NCBI RefSeq assembly: GCF_963678635.1
Contig: NC_087063.1
Coordinates: 83,127,574-83,191,573 of the forward strand
From: Symsagittifera roscoffensis
Taxonomy: Eukaryota; Xenacoelomorpha; Acoela; Convolutidae
Length of the DNA: 64,000 nt
Direction: 5' to 3'
Positions within the stretch are counted from its first letter, which is position 1, and each line of letters begins with the position of its first letter. Below, in pieces: positions 55,399-64,000 of the stretch. The position numbers and the translations under genes were made by a program. A model generated the notes under the pieces. That model was not told where the DNA came from, did no database searches, and was given only the letters and a program-made list of their open reading frames with translations.

Positions 55399-58365
55399 TC
55401 AATTTTTTCCTTCCTTGTTCTGATTGATAAAATCAATCATTACGCCCCCCATTTTGGTGACCGCCGTTCTTTTCCGCCCACTTCTTCTAGACGTTGTGGA
55501 TGATGTCTCGTCTTGGCTGTCCCCCTGGCTACTGTAAGAGACCAGCCTAGCTTTCCTGGATGAGGCTCCCTTTTTCTTTCCGGTGGTTATTGGGTTTGTT
55601 GGGTCTTGCACCCCTGGATTCTCCGTTACTTGCACCCCTGGATTTGGAGCATCCAACTCGCCGCCTAGTGCCGGAATGGTGTCCTGGTCGGTTTCAGCTT
55701 CGGCCTCTGGTATTGCTGTTGCTGAGCGTTCTACTTGAGTGGTCGTTGCTTGCTGTTGAGTACGTTTTACCGAGATAATCGGTAGATCCTCGCTGTCCTC
55801 CGATTCAGAATAATTTTCTTCGAATCGGCGCCCGGTCCTCTCCCGTTTCTTTTCCGCAGTCCGCTTGGTCCATCGGTCCTTCACTTCGCGCGGAGTTGGC
55901 GGTGGTAGTGTTATTTGAGTAGCCCGTTTTTTCGCTTCGATCACTGGTACCGGTAGTACGGATTTGGCTGCGGTTCTTGATTTCTTCTTTGGTATGGGTT
56001 TCGTGGCCACTCCCGATTTCCTAAGCACAACTCCATTATCTAACGTCAGTGTATGTGCACTTTCCGATCTAATATTAGAATGAACTGGTCTATACCTTTT
56101 TAAGTTTTTGTTTCCAGTGCGCTGAAACAACGATCCGGATGGTCCCGGTTGCCCTGCGGGATTTGAACTTTTCCGTATCGACGGTTCGTCGTCTTGATTT
56201 CCAGCTTGATCCACAGTAAGGCGTCGTGCATGGGTTCTGTTTTTAATGTCATAGTCGAGATCTGATCGTACACCCCAGTTTGTGTCGGCTGGATGGGGCA
56301 TATCTTGCACACTAGGATCGGCGTCATCTAAACAAGCATTTTTCGTTTTTATTACCCGTGACCAATCCAGATTCTGCAGCGATGGTTTTTTAGTAAGATT
56401 CCGTAAAACGGTGTTTGCTTCTCTACCATGATGAGCTTCAAAAGGCGAAATTCTAAGTGTTGAGTTTTTTGAGAATCTGAGAGCACCAAGGGCCCGTTCG
56501 ACCATTTTCTCCAAGGGTTCAGGATTTTTTTCGTGAGCGAAAGTAAGGATTGAATTCTTAAGACTTCCAATAGTACGCTCGACACACCCGGTTGCCCGAT
56601 GGTCGTTTACAGGTGATTTAATGATCTCAATGCCTTCCCCATTACAAAAAGCTTTGACCGCATTTGACATGAAATTAGTTCCCTGATCGATATGGATTTT
56701 CCGTGGCACCCCGTGGTTTGATATATAACTCTTCAAGAATTTCAATATTTTGTCCGAGCGATTATTTCCACAGATCATTGCCGATGGCCAACGAGAGAAC
56801 CGGTCGACCGCTACGAGCACATATTTAGAGGATTCATTTAAATAATTGATGGGACCCCAAAAATCTAATTGGACAGATTCATTCGGTTCTTTTGGTTCTG
56901 GTACAGATCCCAGTTGATTTTTTCCTATTAACGTCTTTAAGTTCTTACCGGCTGCAGTACATTCAGGGCACCCCTCGGCAATGGAGGCTATTGAGCGGTA
57001 GATGTAGGGATACCAGATGTCCTTTGCGGCATCGAACATATTTGACTTTCCGTGATGGTACGCGTGTATTCTGTTATTGATTGCTGACTGGAGGTTAATT
57101 GGGATTGCTAATTTATCGTCCATCCAAACTACATTTTCCCGCACTGAGAAATCATTGACGAATTGAGCGTGATAGCGGCTCATTCGAGTAACTTTGTCAT
57201 GAATTTCCGGGTCTTGTGTAACAATGAGATCGCGAATAGCGCTCAGTTGGGGGTCCGATACATAATTTGATTCTATGAATTTTAAGTTAAACAGGTCAGG
57301 TAATGCAGTAGTTTTATTAACGATCTTACAATTTCGCGGTATAATTGACATACAGACAAGGTTTGGGTCCACTGGTGTTACTGTTTCTCCTTTGAATTCC
57401 GAGGGTAACGAGAGAGTTGTATTTGTGCGTATCGATCTTGTCTCTTTGGTAATGGCTTCTAGTGATACATTTGGGGGCAATTTTTCGATTTCGTCGCTAC
57501 TACTATTTAGGCTTGGATGCTGTTTGAGAAATTTCTGCCATTTGCGCGTGTTTCGGTCCATGTTGTTATTCGGTTTAAAATTTTGAGGGCTGGATGTAAG
57601 AATATTCTGATTTTGAAGATTGGATTTGGATAATTTTGAACAACTGTGTTCTGAATGAATAATAGCCCCAACTAATCCAGTGCGCATATCGCTTAGCCGT
57701 CGGCTTAAACCACGTGGTTGCATCTGATTGGTTGATTTCCGCTTACATGTTTTGCCGCCCTCTACCGAATCGTTATATGACGAAACTTCCAGTCTATTTA
57801 TAGAAAGCTTTTTATTCGCTGTACAACTTTGTGCCTTGGATGTATTAGGTCCCCTGGATGTATTAAAGCCAAGCGCGGTGCGAATTAGGTTGATCTTTGC
57901 CACCGTGAACATATTATCATACGTACTAATTGGCGTTCCTTCTTTACTTGGATGCCGTGATAAATAGTCCGCCAAACCAATTTTAGCCCCCGGTTTATGC
58001 TCAATTTGAAAATCAAAGGGAATTAGTCGATCTAACCAGCGAGTTAAACGACTAAACATCGTCTTATTTTTCTTGTTATTTCCGTTCAAAAGGGATATCA
58101 GGGCTTTATGATCGGTAACGATCAAAAAACTTCGGTCCAGTATGTAATTTCTAAAGTATTCGGCCCCCCACACAACTGCCAACATTTCCAATTCGTTTGT
58201 TGAGTATTTCTTTTCCGCCTCGTTAAGGTATCGCGACGCGAACGAAATTGGGCGCCATCCTTCTGGTCCCAACTGTTCCAACACCGCGCCGAGCCCATTA
58301 TGGCTTGCATCGCACACTATGCGAATGTCCTTGTGGATATCAAAGTGCCGTAATTCAACAATGTT
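55399..58365 (-). CDS. pol: RNase H, integrase and C-terminal tail
   Basis: Continues in frame behind the TGA at 58366-58368. RNase H: VCDASHNGLGA (Asp), STNELEMLAVVW (Glu), VTDHKALISLL (Asp), LADYLSRH (Asp), all four metal ligands present. Integrase: zinc-binding IHAYHHGKSN...GCPECTA, then the catalytic triad VQLDFWGP, HIDQGTNFMS and ATGCVERTIGSLK. ISPFEAHHGREAN closes the core. A further 330 or so residues follow integrase, rich in charge, Ser, Pro and Thr, with repeated NPGVQ motifs and basic patches such as KRTAEKKRERTGRR and SRRSGRKRTA. No chromodomain is evident. The tail may hold nuclear-localisation or targeting signals, which is inference. Stop at 55399-55401. Confidence 0.92.
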   Translation of the reverse strand, partial: NIVELRHFDIHKDIRIVCDASHNGLGAVLEQLGPEGWRPISFASRYLNEAEKKYSTNELEMLAVVWGAEYFRNYILDRSFLIVTDHKALISLLNGNNKKNKTMFSRLTRWLDRLIPFDFQIEHKPGAKIGLADYLSRHPSKEGTPISTYDNMFTVAKINLIRTALGFNTSRGPNTSKAQSCTANKKLSINRLEVSSYNDSVEGGKTCKRKSTNQMQPRGLSRRLSDMRTGLVGAIIHSEHSCSKLSKSNLQNQNILTSSPQNFKPNNNMDRNTRKWQKFLKQHPSLNSSSDEIEKLPPNVSLEAITKETRSIRTNTTLSLPSEFKGETVTPVDPNLVCMSIIPRNCKIVNKTTALPDLFNLKFIESNYVSDPQLSAIRDLIVTQDPEIHDKVTRMSRYHAQFVNDFSVRENVVWMDDKLAIPINLQSAINNRIHAYHHGKSNMFDAAKDIWYPYIYRSIASIAEGCPECTAAGKNLKTLIGKNQLGSVPEPKEPNESVQLDFWGPINYLNESSKYVLVAVDRFSRWPSAMICGNNRSDKILKFLKSYISNHGVPRKIHIDQGTNFMSNAVKAFCNGEGIEIIKSPVNDHRATGCVERTIGSLKNSILTFAHEKNPEPLEKMVERALGALRFSKNSTLRISPFEAHHGREANTVLRNLTKKPSLQNLDWSRVIKTKNACLDDADPSVQDMPHPADTNWGVRSDLDYDIKNRTHARRLTVDQAGNQDDEPSIRKSSNPAGQPGPSGSLFQRTGNKNLKRYRPVHSNIRSESAHTLTLDNGVVLRKSGVATKPIPKKKSRTAAKSVLPVPVIEAKKRATQITLPPPTPREVKDRWTKRTAEKKRERTGRRFEENYSESEDSEDLPIISVKRTQQQATTTQVERSATAIPEAEAETDQDTIPALGGELDAPNPGVQVTENPGVQDPTNPITTGKKKGASSRKARLVSYSSQGDSQDETSSTTSRRSGRKRTAVTKMGGVMIDFINQNKEGKN

Positions 58366-58990
58366 TCAAACTTGTTTCTTCAGATTTTCGAACGCGTTCT
58401 GACATTCAGGTGTCCAAATGTATTCGTTATTTTTGCTTAATAGGGGCCGCAGCGGTGCCGATGATTCGGCCAATGCCGGTAGATACTTATGCAAGCTATG
58501 TATCGACCCCATAAACGATTTTAATTGCGACAAAGTCCGTGGCGGCGTCAGCGCTTCTATTGGTTCTGTTTTTCTAACCAATGGAGTAATTCCAGTCGGA
58601 GTTATTTTATGTCCTAGCCATTCGCATTCTCGTTGGGCGAATTTACATTTTGTCAATTTTAAAGACATATTTTCCCGATCCAGTTTCTTTAAAATTTTCT
58701 CCACCGTTGCTATGTGGTCTATTGCCGTTCCCTTGGTTACGACCAAAATATCATCGATAAACGCGTGCGCTTGCGGGTATTCGGCGAGTATACAATCCAT
58801 TGCGCGTTGGAATTCCGCGGGCATTGTAGTGAGGCCATAGAATCCGGTTTTGAACCGGTATGTACCCGTCGAACGACCTCCAATTAGCGAAAAATTGCAC
58901 TGGACGCTCGTCTCCGCATTTAGTGGCAATTGGCCATAAGCGTATGTTAAATCCATTGTTGTGAAATATACGTCTCCCTGTTTTTTTTTT
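58366..58990 (-). pseudogene. pol: reverse transcriptase core between two lesions
   Basis: Reads LTYAYGQLPLN (motif A), GFYGLTTMPAEFQRAMD, AFIDDILVVTKG (the FxDD catalytic pair, about 58735-58775), WLGHKITPTGI, SQLKSFMGSIH and LPALAESSAPLRPLLSK. It is entered by a frameshift in the A10 run at 58981-58990 and ends at TGA 58366-58368. This is the segment that is deleted from the 5-15 kb element. Confidence 0.9.
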
Positions 58991-60926
58991 CGCTAATCGT
59001 TTGCCCAACCGTGTCCATTAGTTCCTCGATATTCGGCATCTGGTATTTATTCTTATGCACTTGTTTATTTAGTTCCCTCGACTCTAGTGCCAATTTTACC
59101 GATCCATCCTTCTTTACGGTTATTACTATTGGGGACACAAAATATTTGTCCGAGCATTCAGATAATTTTTCGATATGACCCTGTTTCAATAATTTGTCAA
59201 TTTCGGCATCCACTTTTTCTTGCAACGAAATCGGTACTCGACGCCCTTTCTGTTGTACTGGGGTGAGGTTTTCAAAAAATTCAGCTGCTACTTTGTAGTT
59301 TCTTATTTTCCCTACCCTGCTAAAAAGATTTGAAAACTGCTTACTGAAGTATGTTTGCCACGAATCCAACTCCCCCTCTGGTTCCTCTGGTTCCAGTGCG
59401 TCGTGACTGCCTTCTCCAATGGACATGATTTGGTCCCCCGGTGTTTGTTGCACCAACTGGAGTCCTAGTTGGGGCATCAGATCCCTTCCAATTATTGATG
59501 GTCGGTTCCCCCCGATCATTTTTATCCTTGCCTGGATCTTCCAACCGTTGGATTGGATTGTTACTGCCATTGTTCCAATCATCTGTAGGGGATTGTTTCC
59601 ATAATCCCGAAAAGCATTATCCTCCTCCGTCAGATTGTCCAGTTTTACTCCTGATGTTCCCAATGTTTTCCGTAATTCCCCGATTGTGAAAATTGAGATT
59701 GGGGATCCGCTATCGATCCACACGCGAGTAGGTTTCCCATTGACTTTCATCGGCAATTGTGCCCCAGCAACTTTCAATTCTGTCACTCCTCTCCGTTTTA
59801 TGGCCATGACCATATAGTCCCCGTCAGAACTGCTAGAGTCCCACGAGTGCACCACTGGATTCTTAGTGACCCATCCAATGGAACTTGCGTGTTGTGATGC
59901 TTCTTCGTCCGCCGAATTTTCTAGTTGATGATCGTCCACATTCTCCCGTATCATTCCTACGGCTCCCTGTCCTCGTTGGTTTCCACGTTTGCCCCTGCAG
60001 GTTCTTTCGAAATGGCCTATTTTATGGCAAAAATTGCATGTAACCCCTTTTGCTGGGCATCTGTCCAAATGTTCCCTGGTGAAATTTTGCTGATCGCAAT
60101 TATAACATTTGTTGTTATTTAGGGGATTCCTTCCTCGATACGATCCTCGGCCTTGGTAAGAGCCCCGGCCCCTTGAACGGTTGTTCCGGTAACCTCCCCG
60201 GATTATTCCAACTGGTTCCGATTTTATTTGGATTCCTCCTGATGATGATCCAGGGGTCCCCGCTGGTCCCGTGGCAACGTATGAGGATGCATACTTGCTG
60301 CCCCTTTCGTACGAGAGAGCTATCCGGTACACTTCCTCAGGTGTTTTTGTCGATCTGCAGAGTTCTTTTTGTGCATCCCGATTATTCATATTAACGATGA
60401 ATACGTCTCTTAGTATTCGGTCCTCTAGTGTTCCAAAATTGCACCGCGCTGCCAATCCGCTGAGTACGGAATGGAATTGCGCAAGACTTTCATTTATAAA
60501 TTGCTTACGAGAAAGGAGTTGGTACGTTTCATATGTTTCGTTCCTTTCTTTCTTGAATTCCGCTTCCAGCGCGTCTATCATCCGTGGGTACCGAATCGTC
60601 TGAAGGTCCAGGTGTGGTCGTCGTTTGTGCAGTTCATCCTGCCCCTTCTCCCCCAAACACAAGTACAGGTTCGAAATTAACACCATTTCCGATTCCCGCC
60701 GATTTTTTCCGTCTACTTCCGCGGGCAAGTCAGTAATTTGTGCGGCTGTGAGATTCGCGGCGAAATAAAAATTCATTGGATTTAGCGAGTGTTTGGCGAC
60801 CATTCCCCATTGGAATCTGTTGATCCAGAATTCCCACATCATTGGCGGTTCCGTGCATTTTGCTGGCCAAAATCCCGTGATGCCCAGTGGATTCTTTCCC
60901 CCACCTAATCCTGCTGGCTGCGCCAT
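58947..60926 (-). CDS. gag-pol: Gag, protease and start of reverse transcriptase
   Basis: 659 codons from the ATG created at the LTR/PBS junction (60926-60924; MAQPAGLGGGKNPLG). The frame also stays open upstream into the LTR, but without an ATG. The capsid-like part is followed by SGGIQIKSEPVGIIRG (a SUMO-consensus-like IKSE), an RG-rich segment (RSRGRGSYQGRGSYRGR) and two zinc-binding units: CYNCDQQNFTREHLDRC and CNFCHKIGHFERTC (about 60000-60115). The protease has VWIDSGSPISIF (about 59690-59735), with DSG in place of the usual DTG, a change tolerated in some retroviral-type proteases. The RT fingers FVSPIVITVKKDGSVKLALE and YQMPNIEELMDTVGQT precede the frameshift. Gag and Pol share one frame here, so no programmed shift is needed between them. 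Confidence 0.92.
   Translation of the reverse strand: MAQPAGLGGGKNPLGITGFWPAKCTEPPMMWEFWINRFQWGMVAKHSLNPMNFYFAANLTAAQITDLPAEVDGKNRRESEMVLISNLYLCLGEKGQDELHKRRPHLDLQTIRYPRMIDALEAEFKKERNETYETYQLLSRKQFINESLAQFHSVLSGLAARCNFGTLEDRILRDVFIVNMNNRDAQKELCRSTKTPEEVYRIALSYERGSKYASSYVATGPAGTPGSSSGGIQIKSEPVGIIRGGYRNNRSRGRGSYQGRGSYRGRNPLNNNKCYNCDQQNFTREHLDRCPAKGVTCNFCHKIGHFERTCRGKRGNQRGQGAVGMIRENVDDHQLENSADEEASQHASSIGWVTKNPVVHSWDSSSSDGDYMVMAIKRRGVTELKVAGAQLPMKVNGKPTRVWIDSGSPISIFTIGELRKTLGTSGVKLDNLTEEDNAFRDYGNNPLQMIGTMAVTIQSNGWKIQARIKMIGGNRPSIIGRDLMPQLGLQLVQQTPGDQIMSIGEGSHDALEPEEPEGELDSWQTYFSKQFSNLFSRVGKIRNYKVAAEFFENLTPVQQKGRRVPISLQEKVDAEIDKLLKQGHIEKLSECSDKYFVSPIVITVKKDGSVKLALESRELNKQVHKNKYQMPNIEELMDTVGQTISEKKNRETYISQQWI
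60908..60925 (-). other. primer-binding site overlapping gag
   Basis: On the minus strand TGGCGCAGCCAGCAGGAT directly follows the 5' LTR and also encodes AQPAG. The first seven bases match the primer site of the 5-15 kb element. Confidence 0.75.
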
Positions 60927-61141
60927 GTCGAGAAGGTAAAACGATCGTCGAGCAATTGTTAATTCCGAGATAAATATACAGTAACTTAATCTTGCAAAGT
61001 TAGCATCAAGAGTGGTTAGAAACAATATCCAAGGGTGACAGACAGATCCAAGGACAAACACCTGCTAATCAATTAGTCTAGCACCAAGAGTGAACAATTG
61101 ATTGACAGCTTTGGAAATGAACTAAATTACTCAATACGACA
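60926..61141 (-). repeat. 5' LTR of the minus-strand gypsy element
   Basis: 216 bp, TGTCGAGAAGG...CAATACGACA on the plus strand, followed by AACT (61142-61145). Confidence 0.96.
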
Positions 61142-61145
61142 AACT

Positions 61146-61394
61146 TGAGGAAACTATGGCAAAGCGCAAATTTTTTTTTCGTTTATAATAGCTATATCAT
61201 AAGGAAATGCATAGGGATTCTTGAGGTATTTCAGCATATTTTGACCAAACTAGTCTTAAATTGTTTTCTTTAAAACTTTTCGAAAAAAAAAAAACGTATT
61301 CGTCACCAAATTTCAGTCTAAAAATCTCAAATTTTGGACCTTCACGGTCAAGACAACCAAAGTTTCAACACTTACTGTCTTAAGCTACGAACTT
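61146..61394. other. noncoding, no gene seen
   Basis: AT-rich flank between the retrotransposon and the SINE. Confidence 0.5.
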
Positions 61395-61590
61395 AAGGGG
61401 AGCAGTGGTGAAGTGGTTAAAGGGGAGCAGTGGTGAAGTGGTTAGGTTTCCGCCTCTCAATCGAAAGGTCGGATGTTCGAGGCCCACCATGATCCGTGCT
61501 CGTTGCTTGAGGGTGAGGCAACATTACCCAGCCCAGAAAAATAGCCAAAAAAATTGCATGAAGTTCTTAAGCAGGGTCAAAACAGCGGTT
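61395..61590 (+). mobile_element. tRNA-derived SINE, copy 2, with duplicated A box
   Basis: Matches 36996-37165 over the tRNA-like head and body. Here the first 25 bp (GGGGAGCAGTGGTGAAGTGG plus TTAAA) are tandemly doubled (61397-61421 and 61422-61446), so two A boxes precede one B box (GATGTTCGAGGCCC). Confidence 0.75.
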
Positions 61591-63215
61591 CGCCGTGATG
61601 AGCTGTACAGCTCGTATGTTGGTCCTATCCCTCGTGGATAAATGATCTTACTAACTTGACCCACAAAAATTGTCAACCGGACAGTAATAAATCCGATTTT
61701 GAGATTTTTTAACGTTTTTGACCGACAATATTCATCCATATACTAATAATCCTCTAGTACCGATACTTAGTTTCAATTTAAGACCATTGTTCACCCTCTT
61801 GCAATCATAACAATTTTCAAATTGAGTATATTAAGTGAGGTCAGATATGCATTTCCAAATCCACATTATGCATTCAGCCAAGCAAATATGGTTGCAATTC
61901 GCTTAATTATTAAAACTAAAAAAACTTTTGTAGTGTAGTGTGACTGTGAGATGAGCCGCGTCAAGCTCGCAGTTTGATGATCATCCATTTAAGAGTTAGA
62001 TAGTCTGATCAAAGATTTTGCGACGGAAAATTTAGTACACAGACTGATCGAAGTGCCAAAAAAATGACATTTGAAAAAAGTTTTAAATAAAGACCGAACA
62101 TTATGGAAGGGAAGTCAATTACATCGATAAGTTGGAGATAGTTTTATCAAATTTTCCAAAAAATTGTCAAACATTTTGATGAACTTTTTTCAGATGATCA
62201 AACGAGTTTTCTCATCCAAACAATCCCAAATAGTATTTCTACTTGCCTAAACTTTGGGAGCCGCAGATGGATTTTTATTTCAAAAAGTCAAAAGTTGGTT
62301 TCAAGCACTTCTTTGAGATTTTAAAAAAAGTGAATTTTTGTAGAAAATTTTTTTAAATTTTAAAATGATTTGAATTTTAAAAAAAAAACGTTTGACTATT
62401 CAAAATTAAAATAAAACATTGATAAATTGAAAAAAAAGTTAAGGCTCTTTTCGGAGATTTGGAAAAAAATGTCAGGTTGTTGGCGTTTGAGTCCCCTTAA
62501 TTGATGTAGTTTCGTTCAAAAAAGTTTTTATGTAACTAGAAAATACCAAAGAGCCGGAAATTGGACTCCTTGAGGAAAGGAGAGATGTCTGCTTTTTATT
62601 CAAAACTTTGTTGACTTTAGAATAGATGTCTGACAAAAAAAAACAATTCCATGACATTCTACGCTATTCCAATCAACCCTATATAATCTACCCTGTACTA
62701 TTTTAATTTATAATTAAAAGAAATGAAACTTACCCCATCTTCTTGAAGAATCCGAAACATATTATTTCCGAACAAGTCACAGAAATATTAATTGTTAAAT
62801 TAACGTAAAATTTGCTGATTCAAAATGGACATGAGTTCAAAGCATTAACGAACAGAAATTTTAATCCAAATTTGCGATAGAAATGCGTTGCGGTTTTTTC
62901 TTAAACGAGCAAAAATCATATCACACCAAGTCGATATAGCTTAGCGGATAATGAATGTGTTTTAAAATCGAAAGTTTAAAAGATCAACAACAAGTCAAAA
63001 TTTGAATGAAACTCGAAAATTACTAAAGATTTGACTAGTTGATCACAGAAGGAAGGGGAGGGGGTGAGGAAGAGAGTAAAATTCTTTTGATATTGGCCTC
63101 TATCACTTCACAAATTATCAGCCCTCTAAGGCCATGGGAGCCTCAAAAAGTACATATTTTTCAGAAATTCAGTTGTTTTTCGAAACATCCAATAAGTTTG
63201 ATAAAATAAACATAA
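61591..63215. other. AT-rich noncoding stretch, no gene seen
   Basis: No frame with coding character, no repeat family recognised and no RNA gene seen. Confidence 0.5.
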
Positions 63216-63385
63216 TTAGAAACGACTGAATTGCGCGAGAGAATACAAATTTTTTAAAATAGAGTCCTTAAAATTGTTGCTAAAGTTTTTCACTTTCTCA
63301 CTCAATTCTTTGTACTTCTTGCCGCTGGGGTTGCTGTTTTTGCCCACTGACTTCATTATATTGATTGGCAGGAATGTATGGGTTG

Positions 63386-63510
63386 TTTCCTTTAAAGAGA
63401 GTAGCAACGCCAGGTTGCCAGCCTTCTACGGCATGTGTGAATGTATGCGTGATTTCCTTTATAGTGAGTAGCAATGCCAGGTTGCCAGCCTTCTACGGCA
63501 TTTTTTGTCC
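63386..63510. repeat. 67-bp tandem duplication inside the transposase remnant
   Basis: TTTCCTTTAAAGAGAGTAGC (63386) and TTTCCTTTATAGTGAGTAGC (63453) start two copies that both contain CCAGGTTGCCAGCCTTCTAC, so the VEGWQPG coding block is partly repeated. Confidence 0.85.
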
Positions 63511-64000
63511 TTATTAATCCAGCAGCTGCTTCTTCGCAATGAATCAAAAGGTTTACTAGAAAAGGAGGGTCACGAGAATTCCTTCCGACGGTTTCGCCTT
63601 TGATGTACTGCGTTGGAAGTATGAAGTTTTTCAGTGATATGGTTGTCGAGATCAAACTGAGCAAGCACTTTTTCGATCTCTTCAATAACCAAGTCGAAAG
63701 CGGCAGTGACCATTTCAACTGGTAGAAATCTTATCGCTGGAATTAAGCGCAACGACAAATTGAGTTCGTGATTAGTTTCATACAGTCGTTTTAGGCCCAC
63801 TTCGTATATTTTTCAGTTGAGCGCTTGAAATGAATGAAAACATTAACGCTCCGGTATGATGACTGACGAAAACATTTAGTGTTGCACGTTCAAAATCGAG
63901 GATAATGCGGTGAGGCTTGTTGTCGTTGGCGATGACTGATCCTTTCAGTAGCTTCTTGTAAGTGTGCTCTTTTGTTTGGCAACAGTGAACAAATGCATGA
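63480..64000 (-). pseudogene. MULE-type transposase remnant, runs off the window end
   Basis: Read from the window edge: FVHCCQTKEHTYKKLLKG, then NKPHRIILDFERATLNVF (the DFE block, holding one of the DDE acids). After a frameshift near 63815: EVGLKRLYETNHELNLSLR, LIPAIRFLPVEMVTAAFDLV and, shifted again near 63570, RTKNAVEGWQPG (about 63490-63525). These blocks match in order the closing half of animal MULE transposases (DFE ... GLxxxY ... LRxLxALAFLP ... RTNNxVEGWH). It is a different copy from the 25-kb remnant and keeps more of the catalytic part. At least two frameshifts make it inactive. The 5' half, and any FLYWCH finger, would lie beyond 64000. Confidence 0.75.

Larger units (their letters stand above)
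54893..61141 (-). mobile_element. young Ty3/gypsy LTR retrotransposon
   Basis: 6.25 kb, complete. The 216-bp LTRs (54893-55108, 60926-61141) begin TG and end CA and differ at one position only (G/A near 54972). The 4-bp duplication AACT flanks both sides (54889-54892, 61142-61145). On the minus strand the order is Gag, protease, RT, RNase H, integrase and a long tail. Only two lesions separate it from a continuous polyprotein: a frameshift in an A10 run (58981-58990) and an in-frame TGA (58366-58368). All catalytic motifs are visible. No envelope frame was found. Confidence 0.95.

Overview
The window is AT-rich nuclear DNA from a metazoan, most likely an invertebrate. It shows spliceosomal introns, a multi-exon secreted C-type lectin gene, Ty3/gypsy LTR retrotransposons, FLYWCH/MULE transposon remains, a tRNA-derived SINE, many small foldback elements, a long trinucleotide microsatellite and an assembly gap. 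The sequence does not settle the phylum. Nothing prokaryotic is seen.

Two host genes can be assembled exon by exon. (1) 34641-38807, plus strand: a four-exon gene whose splice phases agree throughout, predicting 556 residues. The N-terminal half is Ser/Arg-rich and disordered with an acidic run; the C-terminal half is helical. I do not recognise the family. (2) 53959-48746, minus strand: a six-exon gene for a 198-residue secreted C-type lectin with a signal peptide, the CTLD cysteines, a QPD motif and two consecutive exons of only 29 and 30 nt. Most of this gene lies in pieces too short to appear as open reading frames.

Most of the rest is mobile or repeated DNA. 3.4-4.3 kb: decayed non-LTR reverse transcriptase. 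5347-15214: Ty3/gypsy element with 257/256-bp LTRs and 5-bp target duplication GCAAG. It carries a near-identical 3.2-kb internal tandem duplication and lacks the RT catalytic core in both copies. 15.8-16.8 kb: possible foldback element. 17.2-22.8 kb: degenerate tandem repeats invaded by a foldback element. 25.2-27.0 kb and 63.4-64.0 kb: FLYWCH/MULE transposase remnants. 28.1-29.5 kb: cluster of a dispersed repeat here called R1, also at 0.9, 1.2, 30.6, 33.4, 39.9 and 40.9 kb. 41.6-42.4 and 37.2 kb: foldbacks built from GAGCGG-type units. 42.7-44.0 kb: relic of a third gypsy family. 45.1-46.0 kb: TIR element filled with 236-bp tandem repeats. 54893-61141, minus strand: young Ty3/gypsy element whose LTRs differ at one position, with 4-bp target duplication AACT and only two coding lesions (a frameshift in an A10 run and one in-frame TGA).

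The gypsy copies share an unusual layout. The gag ATG is formed exactly where the LTR-terminal CA meets the primer-binding site TGGCGCA, so there is no leader between the primer site and gag. The two analysable Gags also share a SUMO-consensus-like IKxEPV motif. No complete new biological system is evident. The best leads are the unrecognised four-exon gene, the microexon lectin, the LTR/PBS-initiated Gag, and a perfect four-unit heat-shock-element-like sequence inside the 5-15 kb retrotransposon.
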